Source of the DNA: Terriglobia bacterium
Lineage (GTDB): Bacteria > Acidobacteriota > Terriglobia > Acidiferrales > UBA7541
NCBI GenBank assembly: GCA_020073605.1
Contig: JAIQEW010000008.1
Span: forward strand, 62,001 to 126,000
Reading direction: 5' to 3'
DNA length: 64,000 bases
Under the pieces are notes generated by a model that was not told the DNA's origin, ran no database searches, and saw only the letters and a program-made list of their open reading frames with translations. Shown here piece after piece: positions 29,097-37,886 of the stretch. Every line of letters starts with the position of its first letter. Positions within the stretch are counted from its first letter, which is position 1. The translations under genes and the position numbers were made by a program.

Positions 29097-29684
29097 TTAC
29101 CTCTGCGAAGGCTTGGTGTCTGAAGCGGAGTTCGTTCCGGTGCCGTCGGATGTATTTGCCGATCCCGCGGGCGGCGTCGCGGATTGGGTCTGGGGAGCCT
29201 TAGAGCAGCACATCGGAGCGGGCTTGTCAGCCGGCGACGTTGTCGGCGCCGGAGACGATGCCGGCATCGAACAGCAGCTCGGCACAACCGGCTTGGGCGC
29301 GGAAACACCGGCGATGTCGGAACCGAGCCCGAGCTTTTGCAGCGTCGGGGCGTCCAGCTTGCCGCTGGCCTCGATCCCGTTGGCCGACTGGAATTTCTCG
29401 ACCGCAGTGACCGTGTTCGAATCCCACTTGCCGTTCGGGTCCCCTTGGTAATAGCCGCCGCGGGCGAGAGCCGATTGAATTTCGGAAATGCGGTCGGGTG
29501 TCGGCGCTTTCTGGCCCGGCTTGCTGCGCGGGCGGCCCTTGCGTTTGGATTTCTTGGGAGCGCTCGATTTCGGGGCAGCGGAAGCGGAAGTCGAACTCGA
29601 CTGGCGCGCGGGTGCCGATGAAGCCGTACCCGGCCAAAGCGTGCATGCGAGCGCGAACGACGCGGCGATTGGCAGCCATTTCAT
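29097..29684 (-). CDS. Secreted peptidoglycan-binding domain protein
   Basis: The 195-residue protein has a signal peptide (about residues 1-23), a basic Ser/Lys-rich linker (about 30-60) and a PG_binding_1 domain (about 62-118) with ISEIQSALARGGYYQGDPNG and AVEKFQSANGIEASGKLDAPTL. The C-terminal 75 residues are Pro/Ser/Thr-rich with two Cys-Cys pairs (SCCSM and MCCSK), an unusual feature that may bind metal or form disulfides. ATG at 29684 has GAGGGGC upstream. It probably anchors to the cell wall; no catalytic domain is visible. Confidence 0.86.
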   Translation of the reverse strand: MKWLPIAASFALACTLWPGTASSAPARQSSSTSASAAPKSSAPKKSKRKGRPRSKPGQKAPTPDRISEIQSALARGGYYQGDPNGKWDSNTVTAVEKFQSANGIEASGKLDAPTLQKLGLGSDIAGVSAPKPVVPSCCSMPASSPAPTTSPADKPAPMCCSKAPQTQSATPPAGSANTSDGTGTNSASDTKPSQR

Positions 29685-29901
29685 CAGATTTGCCCCTCTT
29701 AATTGACGCCCGTTCCCCCGGCTTTGTCGCCTCGACTCAAATCCCGGTAGCTTGATTATCCCGGTTCGACGGGAAGACTCAAGACGCGAGCCACGTAGCG
29801 CCACCTATGAGGCAACGTAGAGCGGAGAGGGAACGGCGCACGCATGGAGGATGACGAGCCCCCACGTCTCGTGAGGGCCTCAGGCGCGAAGGCCGGAATC
29901 G

Positions 29902-31452
29902 TCAGTGCGCGGCGGGAATGGACCCGGCGAGAAACAGAGTCAGCACGCGATCGGTTTCGGAGCGCCGTGCAACGCGGAACAGCACGTCCTCGCCGGGCTT
30001 GAGCTTCGTCATTTGCGCGCGATAGTCCGCCATCGAGTTGATGGGGATGTGGTTGATTTCGATGATCACGTCGCCGCGCGCAAAGCCCACGTCTTCGGCA
30101 AAGCTTGCCGGCTCTACCTGCGTCACCACTGGGCCGGTCAGCTTTCCCATCCCGAGCTTGTGCGCGAGGTCTGACGTCAGATCCTCGACGTGCAATCCGA
30201 ACTGCCCCGGCTCCTCACCCTGATCGGGCTGCTCATCGGCATCCTGGGCCGTCTGCGGGAAAATCTTGGCGCGGTCGGCGACCGTCACCATCACGTCCTT
30301 GGTCTGCTTGTTGCGAACGTAGTGGAGCCGCACGTCCTGGCCGATCGGTGTCTGCGCAATCGGGTTCACCAGGTCGGCGCCCGTGTGGACCGGCTGGCCG
30401 TTCACGTCCGTGATCACGTCTCCGGCCTGCAATCCGACTTTGTCCGCCGGGCTGCCGGGCTCGACCGCTTCGACCACGATTCCGTAAGGCGCGCCCAGTT
30501 CCCTCATCAGGACCGGATTGTTGCTGTTATCTTCCTGGAACGTAACGCCGATGGAGCCGCGGGTCACCTTCCCGACGGTCACGAGCTGGTTGTAAACGCT
30601 GATTGCCGTATTCGACGGCAGCGCGAACCCGACGCCCTCAAATCCCCGGCTGCCGGTATAAATCGCCGTGTTGATGCCGATCACTTCCCCGGAAAGGCTC
30701 ACGAGCGGCCCTCCCGAGTTCCCCGGATTGATCGCCGCGTCGGTCTGGATGAAGCGCTGGAATTGCTTCCCGACGGTCGAACGGTTCTTGGCGCTGACGA
30801 TGCCGGCCGTAACGGTTGAGTTCAACCCAAACGGGCTGCCGAACGCGAGGACCCAGTCCCCTACCTGAACCCCATCCGAGTTGCCGAGTTTCCCGGTGGG
30901 CAATTCGTGGTCCGCATCGATCTTGATGACCGCAAGGTCGGTGTCCTTGTCCGTGCCGATCACGCGGGCGCTGTAACGGCGGGAATCGCCGTCGAGCGTA
31001 ACTTGAATCTTCGTGGCTTGGTCGATCACATGGTCGTTCGTGAGGATGAATCCCCGCTTATCCACGATCACGCCGGAACCCAGGCTGCGCTCCGCGTCGG
31101 GAGCGTCCTGTGGCGAATCGAAAAAGCGGTCGAAGAAATCTTGGAAGGAATCGTCCGGTTTGCGCTGGTTTTTGCCGCTCTTCGGCTTCTCGATCACCTG
31201 GGTGGTCGAAATGTTGACAACGGCGGGCCCCAGGCTCTTCGAAATGCTCGAAAACGCGCTCGAGAGCGTCACCGGGTCCGGGATCGCCAGCAGCGCGGCT
31301 CCGCTCGCTCCTTGCGCCCGCGTGGCCAGTGCGCGGCCCGAAACCAGGCTGCCGATGATGATGCCGACGCACAGCGTGAGCGCAATGAGGAGGGAGGCAA
31401 ACACCTTCCGGCGTCTCATCCAGTTCCACAGTTCCTGAAATTCGATTCCCAT
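29902..31452 (-). CDS. HtrA/DegQ-type serine protease with two PDZ domains
   Basis: The 516-residue protein has a membrane anchor or signal (about 16-42), a trypsin-like domain with His in LTNDHVIDQATK, Asp in DKDTDLAVIKID and Ser in INPGNSGGPLVS, then two PDZ domains (about 300-385 and 415-510; GLQAGDVITDVNGQPV and FARGDVIIEINHIPI). It acts in periplasmic protein quality control. ATG at 31452 lies about 40 bases after a strong minus-strand TATAAT promoter box. An insertion rich in Gln/Glu/Asp separates the PDZ domains. The gene is divergent from the VOC protein. Confidence 0.95.
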   Translation of the reverse strand: MGIEFQELWNWMRRRKVFASLLIALTLCVGIIIGSLVSGRALATRAQGASGAALLAIPDPVTLSSAFSSISKSLGPAVVNISTTQVIEKPKSGKNQRKPDDSFQDFFDRFFDSPQDAPDAERSLGSGVIVDKRGFILTNDHVIDQATKIQVTLDGDSRRYSARVIGTDKDTDLAVIKIDADHELPTGKLGNSDGVQVGDWVLAFGSPFGLNSTVTAGIVSAKNRSTVGKQFQRFIQTDAAINPGNSGGPLVSLSGEVIGINTAIYTGSRGFEGVGFALPSNTAISVYNQLVTVGKVTRGSIGVTFQEDNSNNPVLMRELGAPYGIVVEAVEPGSPADKVGLQAGDVITDVNGQPVHTGADLVNPIAQTPIGQDVRLHYVRNKQTKDVMVTVADRAKIFPQTAQDADEQPDQGEEPGQFGLHVEDLTSDLAHKLGMGKLTGPVVTQVEPASFAEDVGFARGDVIIEINHIPINSMADYRAQMTKLKPGEDVLFRVARRSETDRVLTLFLAGSIPAAH

Positions 31453-31493
31453 CCTCGAGCTCCTCTGCCGCCGCTAAAGAAGACTAAATTACA

Positions 31494-31522
31494 ATTATAG
31501 CACCCAATCCAAAATCGCAAGT
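31494..31522 (-). promoter_or_regulatory. Promoter of the HtrA gene
   Basis: A perfect TATAAT lies at 31494-31499 on the minus strand. TTGCGA (31515-31520, spacing 15) or ACTTGC (31517-31522, spacing 17) serves as -35. The leader would be about 35-40 bases. Confidence 0.5.
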
Positions 31523-31812
31523 CCAGCCCTCGGGCCGTTTGCCGTGAAGGCCAAGCCCCCGCCGCCCCGGCAGTCGGTCAGCTTCTAATCACCCGGCTAA
31601 TCGAAGCTTGATCGGATCGGTCAAAGGAATCCGGCCCGCCAAAAACGAGTTTCTACACCATGAGCTGCTCGGTGTAGAATCCAGCCGCTCGACAAGGGGG
31701 CAATAATCGAGCACGTGAAGTCAGGTCTCCGGATCGCCGGCGCCGTCCGGTAACCTCCGGACCGGCCCGCGCGTCTATACCGAGCAGGGTCGCGGGGAGT
31801 GAGACGGAAGGA
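31523..31812. other. Gene-free stretch with two hairpins before the VOC gene
   Basis: No coding region is recognised here. CTACACC (31653-31659) pairs with GGTGTAG (31671-31677), and GTCCGG (31745-31750) pairs with CCGGAC (31757-31762). Neither has a T-tract. They might form a structured leader for the downstream VOC gene, but no known riboswitch class was recognised. Confidence 0.4.
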
Positions 31813-31818
31813 GTGTTC

Positions 31819-32964
31819 ATGAAGAAGCTAAAGGCATTGAATTCTCTGTTGTCGAGCAATTTTGGCGTCATCGTTGCGGTTTGTGCTCTTATGGTCGCGA
31901 TGGCAACCGTGGGTCTCTCGCGATCGTGGGCTGGAACGCCTGACGCGGCACCAGCGCCCGACACAGGAAAAGTGCTGGGGGTCGCGTTTGACGGCCATCA
32001 GGTCTCGAACTTGGATAACTCGATCAAGTTCTATGAAGCGATCGATTTTCACGTGGCGAGCAGGACGGACTGGCACGTCGACAAGATCCTCAATAAGCTC
32101 GGCAACACGCCCGGCGCCGAGTCGCGCCAGGCCGTGATGGAAACCCTCAGCTCCGTCTCCGACAAGCCGTTCGACTTGATTCTTACGGAATACCGCGGCA
32201 TCGACCGGAAGAATTGGAGCAATCTCGGTTTGGGCGATCTGCTCTCCGGCCACCTGGACCTCACCGTCATGGACGATTGCAAGATCGATGTCGACAAGCT
32301 CAAGGCCATTGGCATGTTCAAGGATGTGCCAATGAATATGCCCGGAGCGGGCGGAGGCAATGGCCCGCTCCGCTTTGCCTTCGTGCAGGATCCCGACGGC
32401 TGGTTTGTCGAATTCTTCGCGATCATGAAGCCGGCCCCGGGAGCTCCGCCCGAGGAACCGAAAGTCTCGAATTCCACAGCGACGGCGCGGAATATCGACC
32501 GGCTCGGCAAGCAGCTCGGCTTCAACCATATCGGTCTCGACGTGAAGGACATGGCCAAGGCCCTGAGCTTCTATCAAGGCGTGCTCGGCGGAGATTATCC
32601 TCCGCCCGCGCCTCCGGAGCCTCCGGCAGGGGCCGCTGCTGGCGGGCCGGGTGGGGGGCGCGCTGCTCCTCGCATGAACATGATGAACGGATGGTTCCCG
32701 CAGGCCGGTACCGACAAGAACGTCCGACTCGAACTGATCGGGGAAGCCGGGACTACGGTGCCCGACGAACATTTCGCGGACATCAACGTGAACTACGTCG
32801 GCTTCCAAGTGACCGACATTGACGCAGTGTATGCGAAGGCCAAGGCGGCCGGCGCAATCACGGTATCCGATGGCGGGATCGTGAAAGTGAAAGACGGCCG
32901 CGCTGTGATGCTCCGCGACCCGGACGTCGGCGGCTTCGTCGAACTGTGGGAGCCGGCGCACTAG
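31819..32964 (+). CDS. Exported protein with two VOC (glyoxalase-fold) domains
   Basis: The 381-residue product has a signal peptide or anchor (about residues 14-40) and two vicinal-oxygen-chelate regions. The first is about residues 50-200 (DGHQVSNLDNSIKFYEAIDFH through FVQDPDGWFVEFF), the second about 238-380 (FNHIGLDVKDMAKALSFYQGVLGG through LRDPDVGGFVELWEPAH). A Pro/Gly/Ala-rich insert of about 30 residues interrupts the second. Exported VOC proteins are uncommon, since most act in the cytoplasm. ATG at 31819 has GGAAGGA upstream. The flavin-dependent oxidoreductase follows by eight bases, so the two are probably co-expressed. Confidence 0.82.
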   Translation: MKKLKALNSLLSSNFGVIVAVCALMVAMATVGLSRSWAGTPDAAPAPDTGKVLGVAFDGHQVSNLDNSIKFYEAIDFHVASRTDWHVDKILNKLGNTPGAESRQAVMETLSSVSDKPFDLILTEYRGIDRKNWSNLGLGDLLSGHLDLTVMDDCKIDVDKLKAIGMFKDVPMNMPGAGGGNGPLRFAFVQDPDGWFVEFFAIMKPAPGAPPEEPKVSNSTATARNIDRLGKQLGFNHIGLDVKDMAKALSFYQGVLGGDYPPPAPPEPPAGAAAGGPGGGRAAPRMNMMNGWFPQAGTDKNVRLELIGEAGTTVPDEHFADINVNYVGFQVTDIDAVYAKAKAAGAITVSDGGIVKVKDGRAVMLRDPDVGGFVELWEPAH

Positions 32965-32972
32965 TCCGGCGA

Positions 32973-33980
32973 ATGAAAGTCGATTTCGGCGCGGTCGATC
33001 ATGTGGACCGGCAGGACCGGCCGGTCCACGAAACATACGACAGCCGGCTGAAGCTGGTCGAGCTCTACGACAAGGCCGGCTTCAGCATCTTTCACGTCAC
33101 CGAGCATCACTTCACCCCTCTCGGTCTGGCGCCTTCGCCGCTGATCTTCTACGCGGCGGCCTCGCGTATCACCAGGAACATCCGGTTCGCTCCCCTAGTG
33201 CTGATCGCCACGCTTTACAATCCCCTGCGACTCGCCGCCGAAATCTGCATGCTCGACCATCTTACGCACGGCCGATTCGAAATCGGCACCGGCCGAGGAG
33301 TTTCGAGCGTCGAGCTTGGCTTCTACAACGTCGCCGAGGCCGAAGCTCCCGCCATCTACGGCGAAGCGATGGAAGTGCTCATGGCGGCGCTGACGAAGGA
33401 CGTCGTGAATTTTCACGGCAAGTATTTCAACTTCGCGAACGTTCCAATCGAGATGAGGCCTCTGCAACAGCCGCATCCGCCGCTCTGGTACGCCACGAAT
33501 ACTCCAGACAGTGCAGCGCGGGCGGCGCGCCAGAACATGAATCTCGTCACCCTGCTGCCGTCGAAGGATGCGCGCGGCGTCCTCTCAAGCTACAAGGACG
33601 CATGGAACGCGGCGCACGCGGGAAGCGGCAAGAAAATGCCAAGAGCGGGCGTCACTCGCCATGTCTACGTTGGCGAAACGGACCAGCAAGCGCGAGAACG
33701 GGGAATGTTTGGAGCTAAAACGTTCTACGAGAGCCTCGTGTATTTGTGGAAGAAGTCCGGCACCAAGCATTTGGCCGTCGAGGAAGTGATGCGCGCGAGC
33801 GAAGCGACGCTCTACACAGGCACGCCCGCGACCGTCCGCGCGAAAATTCAAGAGGATCTCGAGGAATCCGGCGCCAACTACTTCGTTCCCCGCTTTGCCT
33901 ACGGAAACCTCACCCACGAAGAGAGCGTCCGCTCGCTCGAACTTTTCACCAAGGAAGTGATGCCGCACTTTCAGAAATAG
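32973..33980 (+). CDS. LLM-class flavin-dependent oxidoreductase
   Basis: The 335-residue protein is a luciferase-like monooxygenase-family member with FHVTEHHF, the IRFAPLVLIATLYNPLRLAAEI strand-helix, LDHLTHGRFEIGTGRGVSSVE and YGEAMEVLMAAL. The family uses FMN or F420. The TIM-barrel is complete. ATG at 32973 (eight bases after the upstream stop) gives a family-like N-terminus; no strong Shine-Dalgarno is visible, suggesting translational coupling. The substrate is not predictable. It is convergent with the di-heme gene. Confidence 0.87.
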   Translation: MKVDFGAVDHVDRQDRPVHETYDSRLKLVELYDKAGFSIFHVTEHHFTPLGLAPSPLIFYAAASRITRNIRFAPLVLIATLYNPLRLAAEICMLDHLTHGRFEIGTGRGVSSVELGFYNVAEAEAPAIYGEAMEVLMAALTKDVVNFHGKYFNFANVPIEMRPLQQPHPPLWYATNTPDSAARAARQNMNLVTLLPSKDARGVLSSYKDAWNAAHAGSGKKMPRAGVTRHVYVGETDQQARERGMFGAKTFYESLVYLWKKSGTKHLAVEEVMRASEATLYTGTPATVRAKIQEDLEESGANYFVPRFAYGNLTHEESVRSLELFTKEVMPHFQK

Positions 33981-34018
33981 GCGGCATCACCCTTGGCACG
34001 CGTCCGCCATTATTCCCC

Positions 34019-35449
34019 CTACAAGGACCGCAGGAAGTTCAGCAGATCCTGCTTCTGCTGTTCGCTCAGCGTGTTGAAGAACGCGATCACGCCGTTGGCC
34101 TCCGATCCCTGCCCCGCGTGAGCCTGAATCGCGCGTAGCAGCCCTCCGTTCGCCGGAGTGGCGCGGCCGTCGTGCAGGAAGAAAATCCGCTGCCCGACTC
34201 CCCACAGGGGCGCCGTCCTGAACTCATCCGGCCCGGCCGCTCCCTGCGAGACGCGATCTGACAATCCGTCTCCCATGTGGTGCACCAGCAGATCGGAGAA
34301 CAGAGCCGCGTTCTGGTTGCTGAGCCCGGAAGTCAGGGACGAGCCGGCGGTTTTCAGCACCGGCGTATGGCACAGGTCGCAGTGCACCTGCACGAAGAGG
34401 TTGCCGCCATTCTGGATCGATTGCGCCGTCGGGTTGCCGGGAATTCCCTGCGTGGAAGGCGCCGGCGGCGCGAGGAACCTCATGAACGTCGAAAATCCCG
34501 CCGCATCGCTCAGGAGTTCGGTGCCGGACTGATCGAAGTGAGTGAAATCTTCCGGCGTGGAGTTGAAAAGGCACGCGGACGGGGCATTCCCGCGCTCGTT
34601 CGGGAACAGCTCGTTGGTCACTCCCATTTCGACGTTGTAGGCCTCCCCCGTGAACACCTCGAGAGATTTGTTCTGCGCCTTCCAGCCGAAGCGCGTGATC
34701 GTGCCGTCGTTGCCGCTGGTATTCGGATGGCCCGAGATCCCGAGACGCCGCTTCAGCAGCGCGTTCGCATTCATGTTCGCGAGGATCGTCGAGTCCGCGA
34801 TGTTTTCCATCAGCCCCGCGCCGAAGACCGGCGTGGGAATCCGGAAGATCACGTTGTTGAGCTGCTGCATCAGCTCGTAATCCGGCTGCGCGAGCGTGCA
34901 ACCGGGCGCGTCGGTTCGGCCCGTGATGGTGAAAATATCGTGGACTCCGCCGTCCGGAATCTGGGTCAGCCTTCCTCCCGGCGAAACTACGAAGGGAAAC
35001 CGCGTCTCGCGAACCGGCCCGTCCGCCGTGATGAACGAAGGGATCGTGTTCAGCGCGCTCGCGTCGCTGGCCACTCGAATTTGTGGATTGGGGCCGATGT
35101 ACGGGTATGCATTCGCGCTGGGGCTCGATCCCCCGGCGAAGGGCTGCGCGTGGCAGCTCGAACAGCTATTGGAATTGAAGCCGGGCCCCAGTCCTTTGCC
35201 GGGCTCCCCGGGAATCGTGCCGCTGACGGAATCCACTTCCATGAACCGGATCTGCCCGTCCTGAAAGAATTGGATCTGCTCGGCGCTCAGCGTCGAGAGC
35301 GACTGCCCGGCGTTGACGGCGCCGGCGCGCACGCCGGGGTCATGTGCCCGTGAGCCGCCGTTCTGCGGCTGCGCCAATAGCAGCCCGCCTCCCAGCGACA
35401 GCACCGCAAGGATTCCTACAGTCGCGCCTGTTTTCGGAATTCTCGTCAT
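34019..35449 (-). CDS. Di-heme oxidoreductase-like cytochrome (DHOR family)
   Basis: The 476-residue exported protein (signal about residues 1-27) has two c-type heme sites, CSSCH at residues 96-100 and CDLCH at 357-361. Segments such as GLGPGFNSNSCSSCH, RFGWKAQN and LWGVGQRIFFLHDGRA are typical of the putative thiol oxidoreductase/di-heme DUF1111 family. It probably works in the periplasm in electron transfer; the peroxidase relatives are MauG and CcpA. ATG at 35449 has AAGGAG upstream. A periplasmic heme lyase system is not in the window. Confidence 0.88.
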   Translation of the reverse strand: MTRIPKTGATVGILAVLSLGGGLLLAQPQNGGSRAHDPGVRAGAVNAGQSLSTLSAEQIQFFQDGQIRFMEVDSVSGTIPGEPGKGLGPGFNSNSCSSCHAQPFAGGSSPSANAYPYIGPNPQIRVASDASALNTIPSFITADGPVRETRFPFVVSPGGRLTQIPDGGVHDIFTITGRTDAPGCTLAQPDYELMQQLNNVIFRIPTPVFGAGLMENIADSTILANMNANALLKRRLGISGHPNTSGNDGTITRFGWKAQNKSLEVFTGEAYNVEMGVTNELFPNERGNAPSACLFNSTPEDFTHFDQSGTELLSDAAGFSTFMRFLAPPAPSTQGIPGNPTAQSIQNGGNLFVQVHCDLCHTPVLKTAGSSLTSGLSNQNAALFSDLLVHHMGDGLSDRVSQGAAGPDEFRTAPLWGVGQRIFFLHDGRATPANGGLLRAIQAHAGQGSEANGVIAFFNTLSEQQKQDLLNFLRSL

Positions 35450-35678
35450 GGAACTCTCCTTCTTGCGGCCCGGGATGGCGGCGGGCACACTGCGCCCGCG
35501 CAAACGACATGGGACTCATGGCTGGGAGGGTGCCCTGAGGTTCGTCAGAGCCACGCCGGACCATTCGCGGCCGAGCTTTTCGATTTCGGCTCGCGAACGC
35601 GCCGGGAAGATACGCTGACGCCTGAAAAGCGTCAACGACCTCGAGGTACAGTTTTCGTACAGGCGAAACGAGTGGCCC

Positions 35679-36521
35679 TCATCCAGGCCCGCCCGCCGAA
35701 GCCTTGGCGTAGGCGGGCCTTCGTGCGGCCATCCAAAGCGAATCGCTCGTCGGCATGCGGTCGAGCAGCGGTCTTGGCAGCGGCTCAAAGCCGACTTTGC
35801 GAAGCATCTCGCCGAGCGTGTGCGGCGTGAAGTAATTGCAGTGCGCGGGAATGTGGTAGCCGCACCACTTCATGCCGCGTATGGTGCGATTCCAGCTTGC
35901 GTAGTTCGGCGTCTTCATCACCGTGACGCCGCCGGGCTTCAGCACACGATATGCGGCGCGCAATCCCGCAAGCGGATGCCATTCGTGCTCGATGTAGCTG
36001 AACTGCGTGACGACATCGAAACTCTTTTCAGGCAAACCGGCGGCAATCTCCGTTAAGGGGCCCTCAAGAATTGTCCCCGCCGGCACGCGCTGCCGCGAAA
36101 GCTCCGCGCCACGGGGACTGAGTTCGATGCCCGTCACGTCGAAATGCCGCGCCGCAAGCGCCAGAAAACCTCCATCGCCGCAGCCGAAATCGACGAGCTT
36201 CCCTTCCCTTCTCCAGCGCAGGGTCTGTGAAAGCAAACGCCCATTCGTATCGGGCCGCAGCGGACGCAGGCAGCGCGAGAGGAACAGCATCACCGGCTGC
36301 TTCTCTCTGCGCCGCGTTACTTCCTTCGTGTACTCGTCCGTCCAATCGTGGTCTCGAGCCTGCACGTCGTACGCGAGGTCGCTCCCGATGAACACCATCG
36401 TGCAGCGCGCGCACTCGACGATCTCCCATTGGTCGCGGCGCGACACCACCTGGCGTTCCACGCCGCCGCACAGCGGGCAAGGACGCAATCCGGCAGTCGG
36501 TAATCGGGTAGCGGCGCACAT
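35679..36521 (-). CDS. SAM-dependent methyltransferase with zinc-ribbon N-terminus
   Basis: The 280-residue protein has an N-terminal Cys4 ribbon (CPLCGG and CARC), then a class I Rossmann methyltransferase with VDFGCGDGGFLALAA, DVVTQFSYIEHEW and VLKPGGVTVMKTPNY. Similar proteins modify sugars or lipids in glycan clusters, but this copy stands alone. ATG at 36521 was chosen. The last residues, RRPAYAKASAGGPG, are encoded by a palindromic repeat that has entered the 3' end of the gene, so the natural C-terminus was probably different. Confidence 0.85.
   Translation of the reverse strand: MCAATRLPTAGLRPCPLCGGVERQVVSRRDQWEIVECARCTMVFIGSDLAYDVQARDHDWTDEYTKEVTRRREKQPVMLFLSRCLRPLRPDTNGRLLSQTLRWRREGKLVDFGCGDGGFLALAARHFDVTGIELSPRGAELSRQRVPAGTILEGPLTEIAAGLPEKSFDVVTQFSYIEHEWHPLAGLRAAYRVLKPGGVTVMKTPNYASWNRTIRGMKWCGYHIPAHCNYFTPHTLGEMLRKVGFEPLPRPLLDRMPTSDSLWMAARRPAYAKASAGGPG
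35685..35720. repeat. YAKASAG-type palindromic repeat
   Basis: AGGCCCGCC (35685-35693) pairs perfectly with GGCGGGCCT (35712-35720), with an inner CGCC/GGCG stem. On the minus strand it encodes the AYAKASAGG stretch at the end of the methyltransferase. Proteins with this short tail are seen across many uncultivated bacteria, where it marks an inserted DNA repeat. Confidence 0.65.
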
Positions 36522-36732
36522 GAACGCAAGAATCGCGTAAGGATTGGCAATTCTACCACGCCAAAGATGGTCCAACTCGGGAGTCGCGAACGCGCGCGAG
36601 TTGTTTCGAGATCGAACTATCTATTCCTTCGGGGTGAAGGCAAAAATGGGCACCTAAAACCCCTTAGATGGCCGTTTACGGTCGATTTTGGCAGCGGCGA
36701 ACGCGTTCCTCGACTGTGGGAGTAGTCGCCGA
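36522..36732. other. Intergenic region, no gene recognised
   Basis: It separates two minus-strand genes (methyltransferase and TonB/DUF2059 protein). No coding frame of interest and no confident terminator was seen. Confidence 0.5.
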
Positions 36733-37707
36733 TCAATCGCCCGTCTTGGACGCTCCCGATCGCGCGCCATCCGGTGCGATCAGGAGGCCTTTGTTCTGTG
36801 GGCTTTCACTTGGACAGAAGCTCGCCGCACCCTTCAGTTCTGGGTAGTCCTTGCATAGCGACTGAAGAATATTGACGATGTGTCCTTTCGCAATATCCTG
36901 GCCGATCTGGAAGCCCTCTGCCGTAATCTGGCCGCTGACAGCGTTGAAGTGTTGCCCGGCGGGAGTTTGATAGAAGTCGGCGAGAGCCTTGACGTCGTCA
37001 TCCATGAGGTACTTTGCGTACAGGGCGACGGAGCGATCCGTGAACTCTTGCGTGGAGAGCAGGCTGATGAGCTTTTCCTGGTACGCGTCGACGATCTTTT
37101 CGCGGTTGGGCGTCAGCGGAAGCGAAGCCAATAGTGCCGGCCGCAAGGATTGGAAGGCCGTTCGGCCCATCTCCACCGTCCTCTCCTGTACGTGCAACAC
37201 GTCGAACAGATGCAAGATATCGGCCTTGAACTGCGGATCGATCTCCTGCGATTCCGTTGGCGGGGCGTCACTGAGGGTGAAAACCACCTGGATTGTGGTA
37301 TCGACTTCGATCGGCTCGTCATTGAGCAGCGTCGGTTTGTAGCGCCACTGCTTGACCGCGTCCATGGCCGCCTTCATGAGCAGCATCGGCCCAGATACGT
37401 AATCAAGCTGTTGGATCGAGCCGTCTTTGGAAATAATCGCGTGAAGCCCGACGGTGCCCTGCACGTGCGCTGTCTTGGCGATTTGGGGATACACGGGCTG
37501 CACCTGATTGACGAGATTCGCCGCCTGCACGTTGCCGCCGACGCGGATTCGCCTCGTGGGAGGTGCCGGGGATGCGGGCGCCGGTGCGGGCTCCGGCACC
37601 GCTGATGCGGTGGCAGGGGGCATCGGACCCGTTTCTTTCTGGCCGTACGCCAGCGTTGCCATCGACGCTACGACCAGAAAACTCAACGCGAGAATTCTGA
37701 ATTTCAT
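36733..37707 (-). CDS. Exported TonB C-terminal domain / DUF2059 fusion
   Basis: The 324-residue product has a signal peptide (MKFRILALSFLVVASMATLAYG), a Pro/Ala-rich linker, a TonB C-terminal-like domain (about 55-150; VQPVYPQIAKTAHVQGTVGL, AMDAVKQWRYKP) and a DUF2059 domain (about 185-290; LYAKYLMDDDVKALADFYQTPAGQH). Unlike true TonB there is no N-terminal membrane anchor beyond the signal, so it is probably a soluble periplasmic protein. TonB-like domains of this kind are abundant in acidobacteria. ATG at 37707 has GGGAGG six bases before it. Function unknown; energy transduction is unlikely. Confidence 0.84.
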   Translation of the reverse strand: MKFRILALSFLVVASMATLAYGQKETGPMPPATASAVPEPAPAPASPAPPTRRIRVGGNVQAANLVNQVQPVYPQIAKTAHVQGTVGLHAIISKDGSIQQLDYVSGPMLLMKAAMDAVKQWRYKPTLLNDEPIEVDTTIQVVFTLSDAPPTESQEIDPQFKADILHLFDVLHVQERTVEMGRTAFQSLRPALLASLPLTPNREKIVDAYQEKLISLLSTQEFTDRSVALYAKYLMDDDVKALADFYQTPAGQHFNAVSGQITAEGFQIGQDIAKGHIVNILQSLCKDYPELKGAASFCPSESPQNKGLLIAPDGARSGASKTGD

Positions 37708-37886
37708 CGCCGCCTCCCGGGCATCCATTGACCGACCCGTTAGATGCGCCGCAGTATACGCCCCGGGAATCCTCAACGGCGAATGATTATGTCTGACCAC
37801 TGGCAATCGCCGGACTGCGCGCGAGCAGTTGGCGGGCGCGCGACGGAATTGCTACAATGATTGCGGGGAATGGTGAAATCAAGCTG

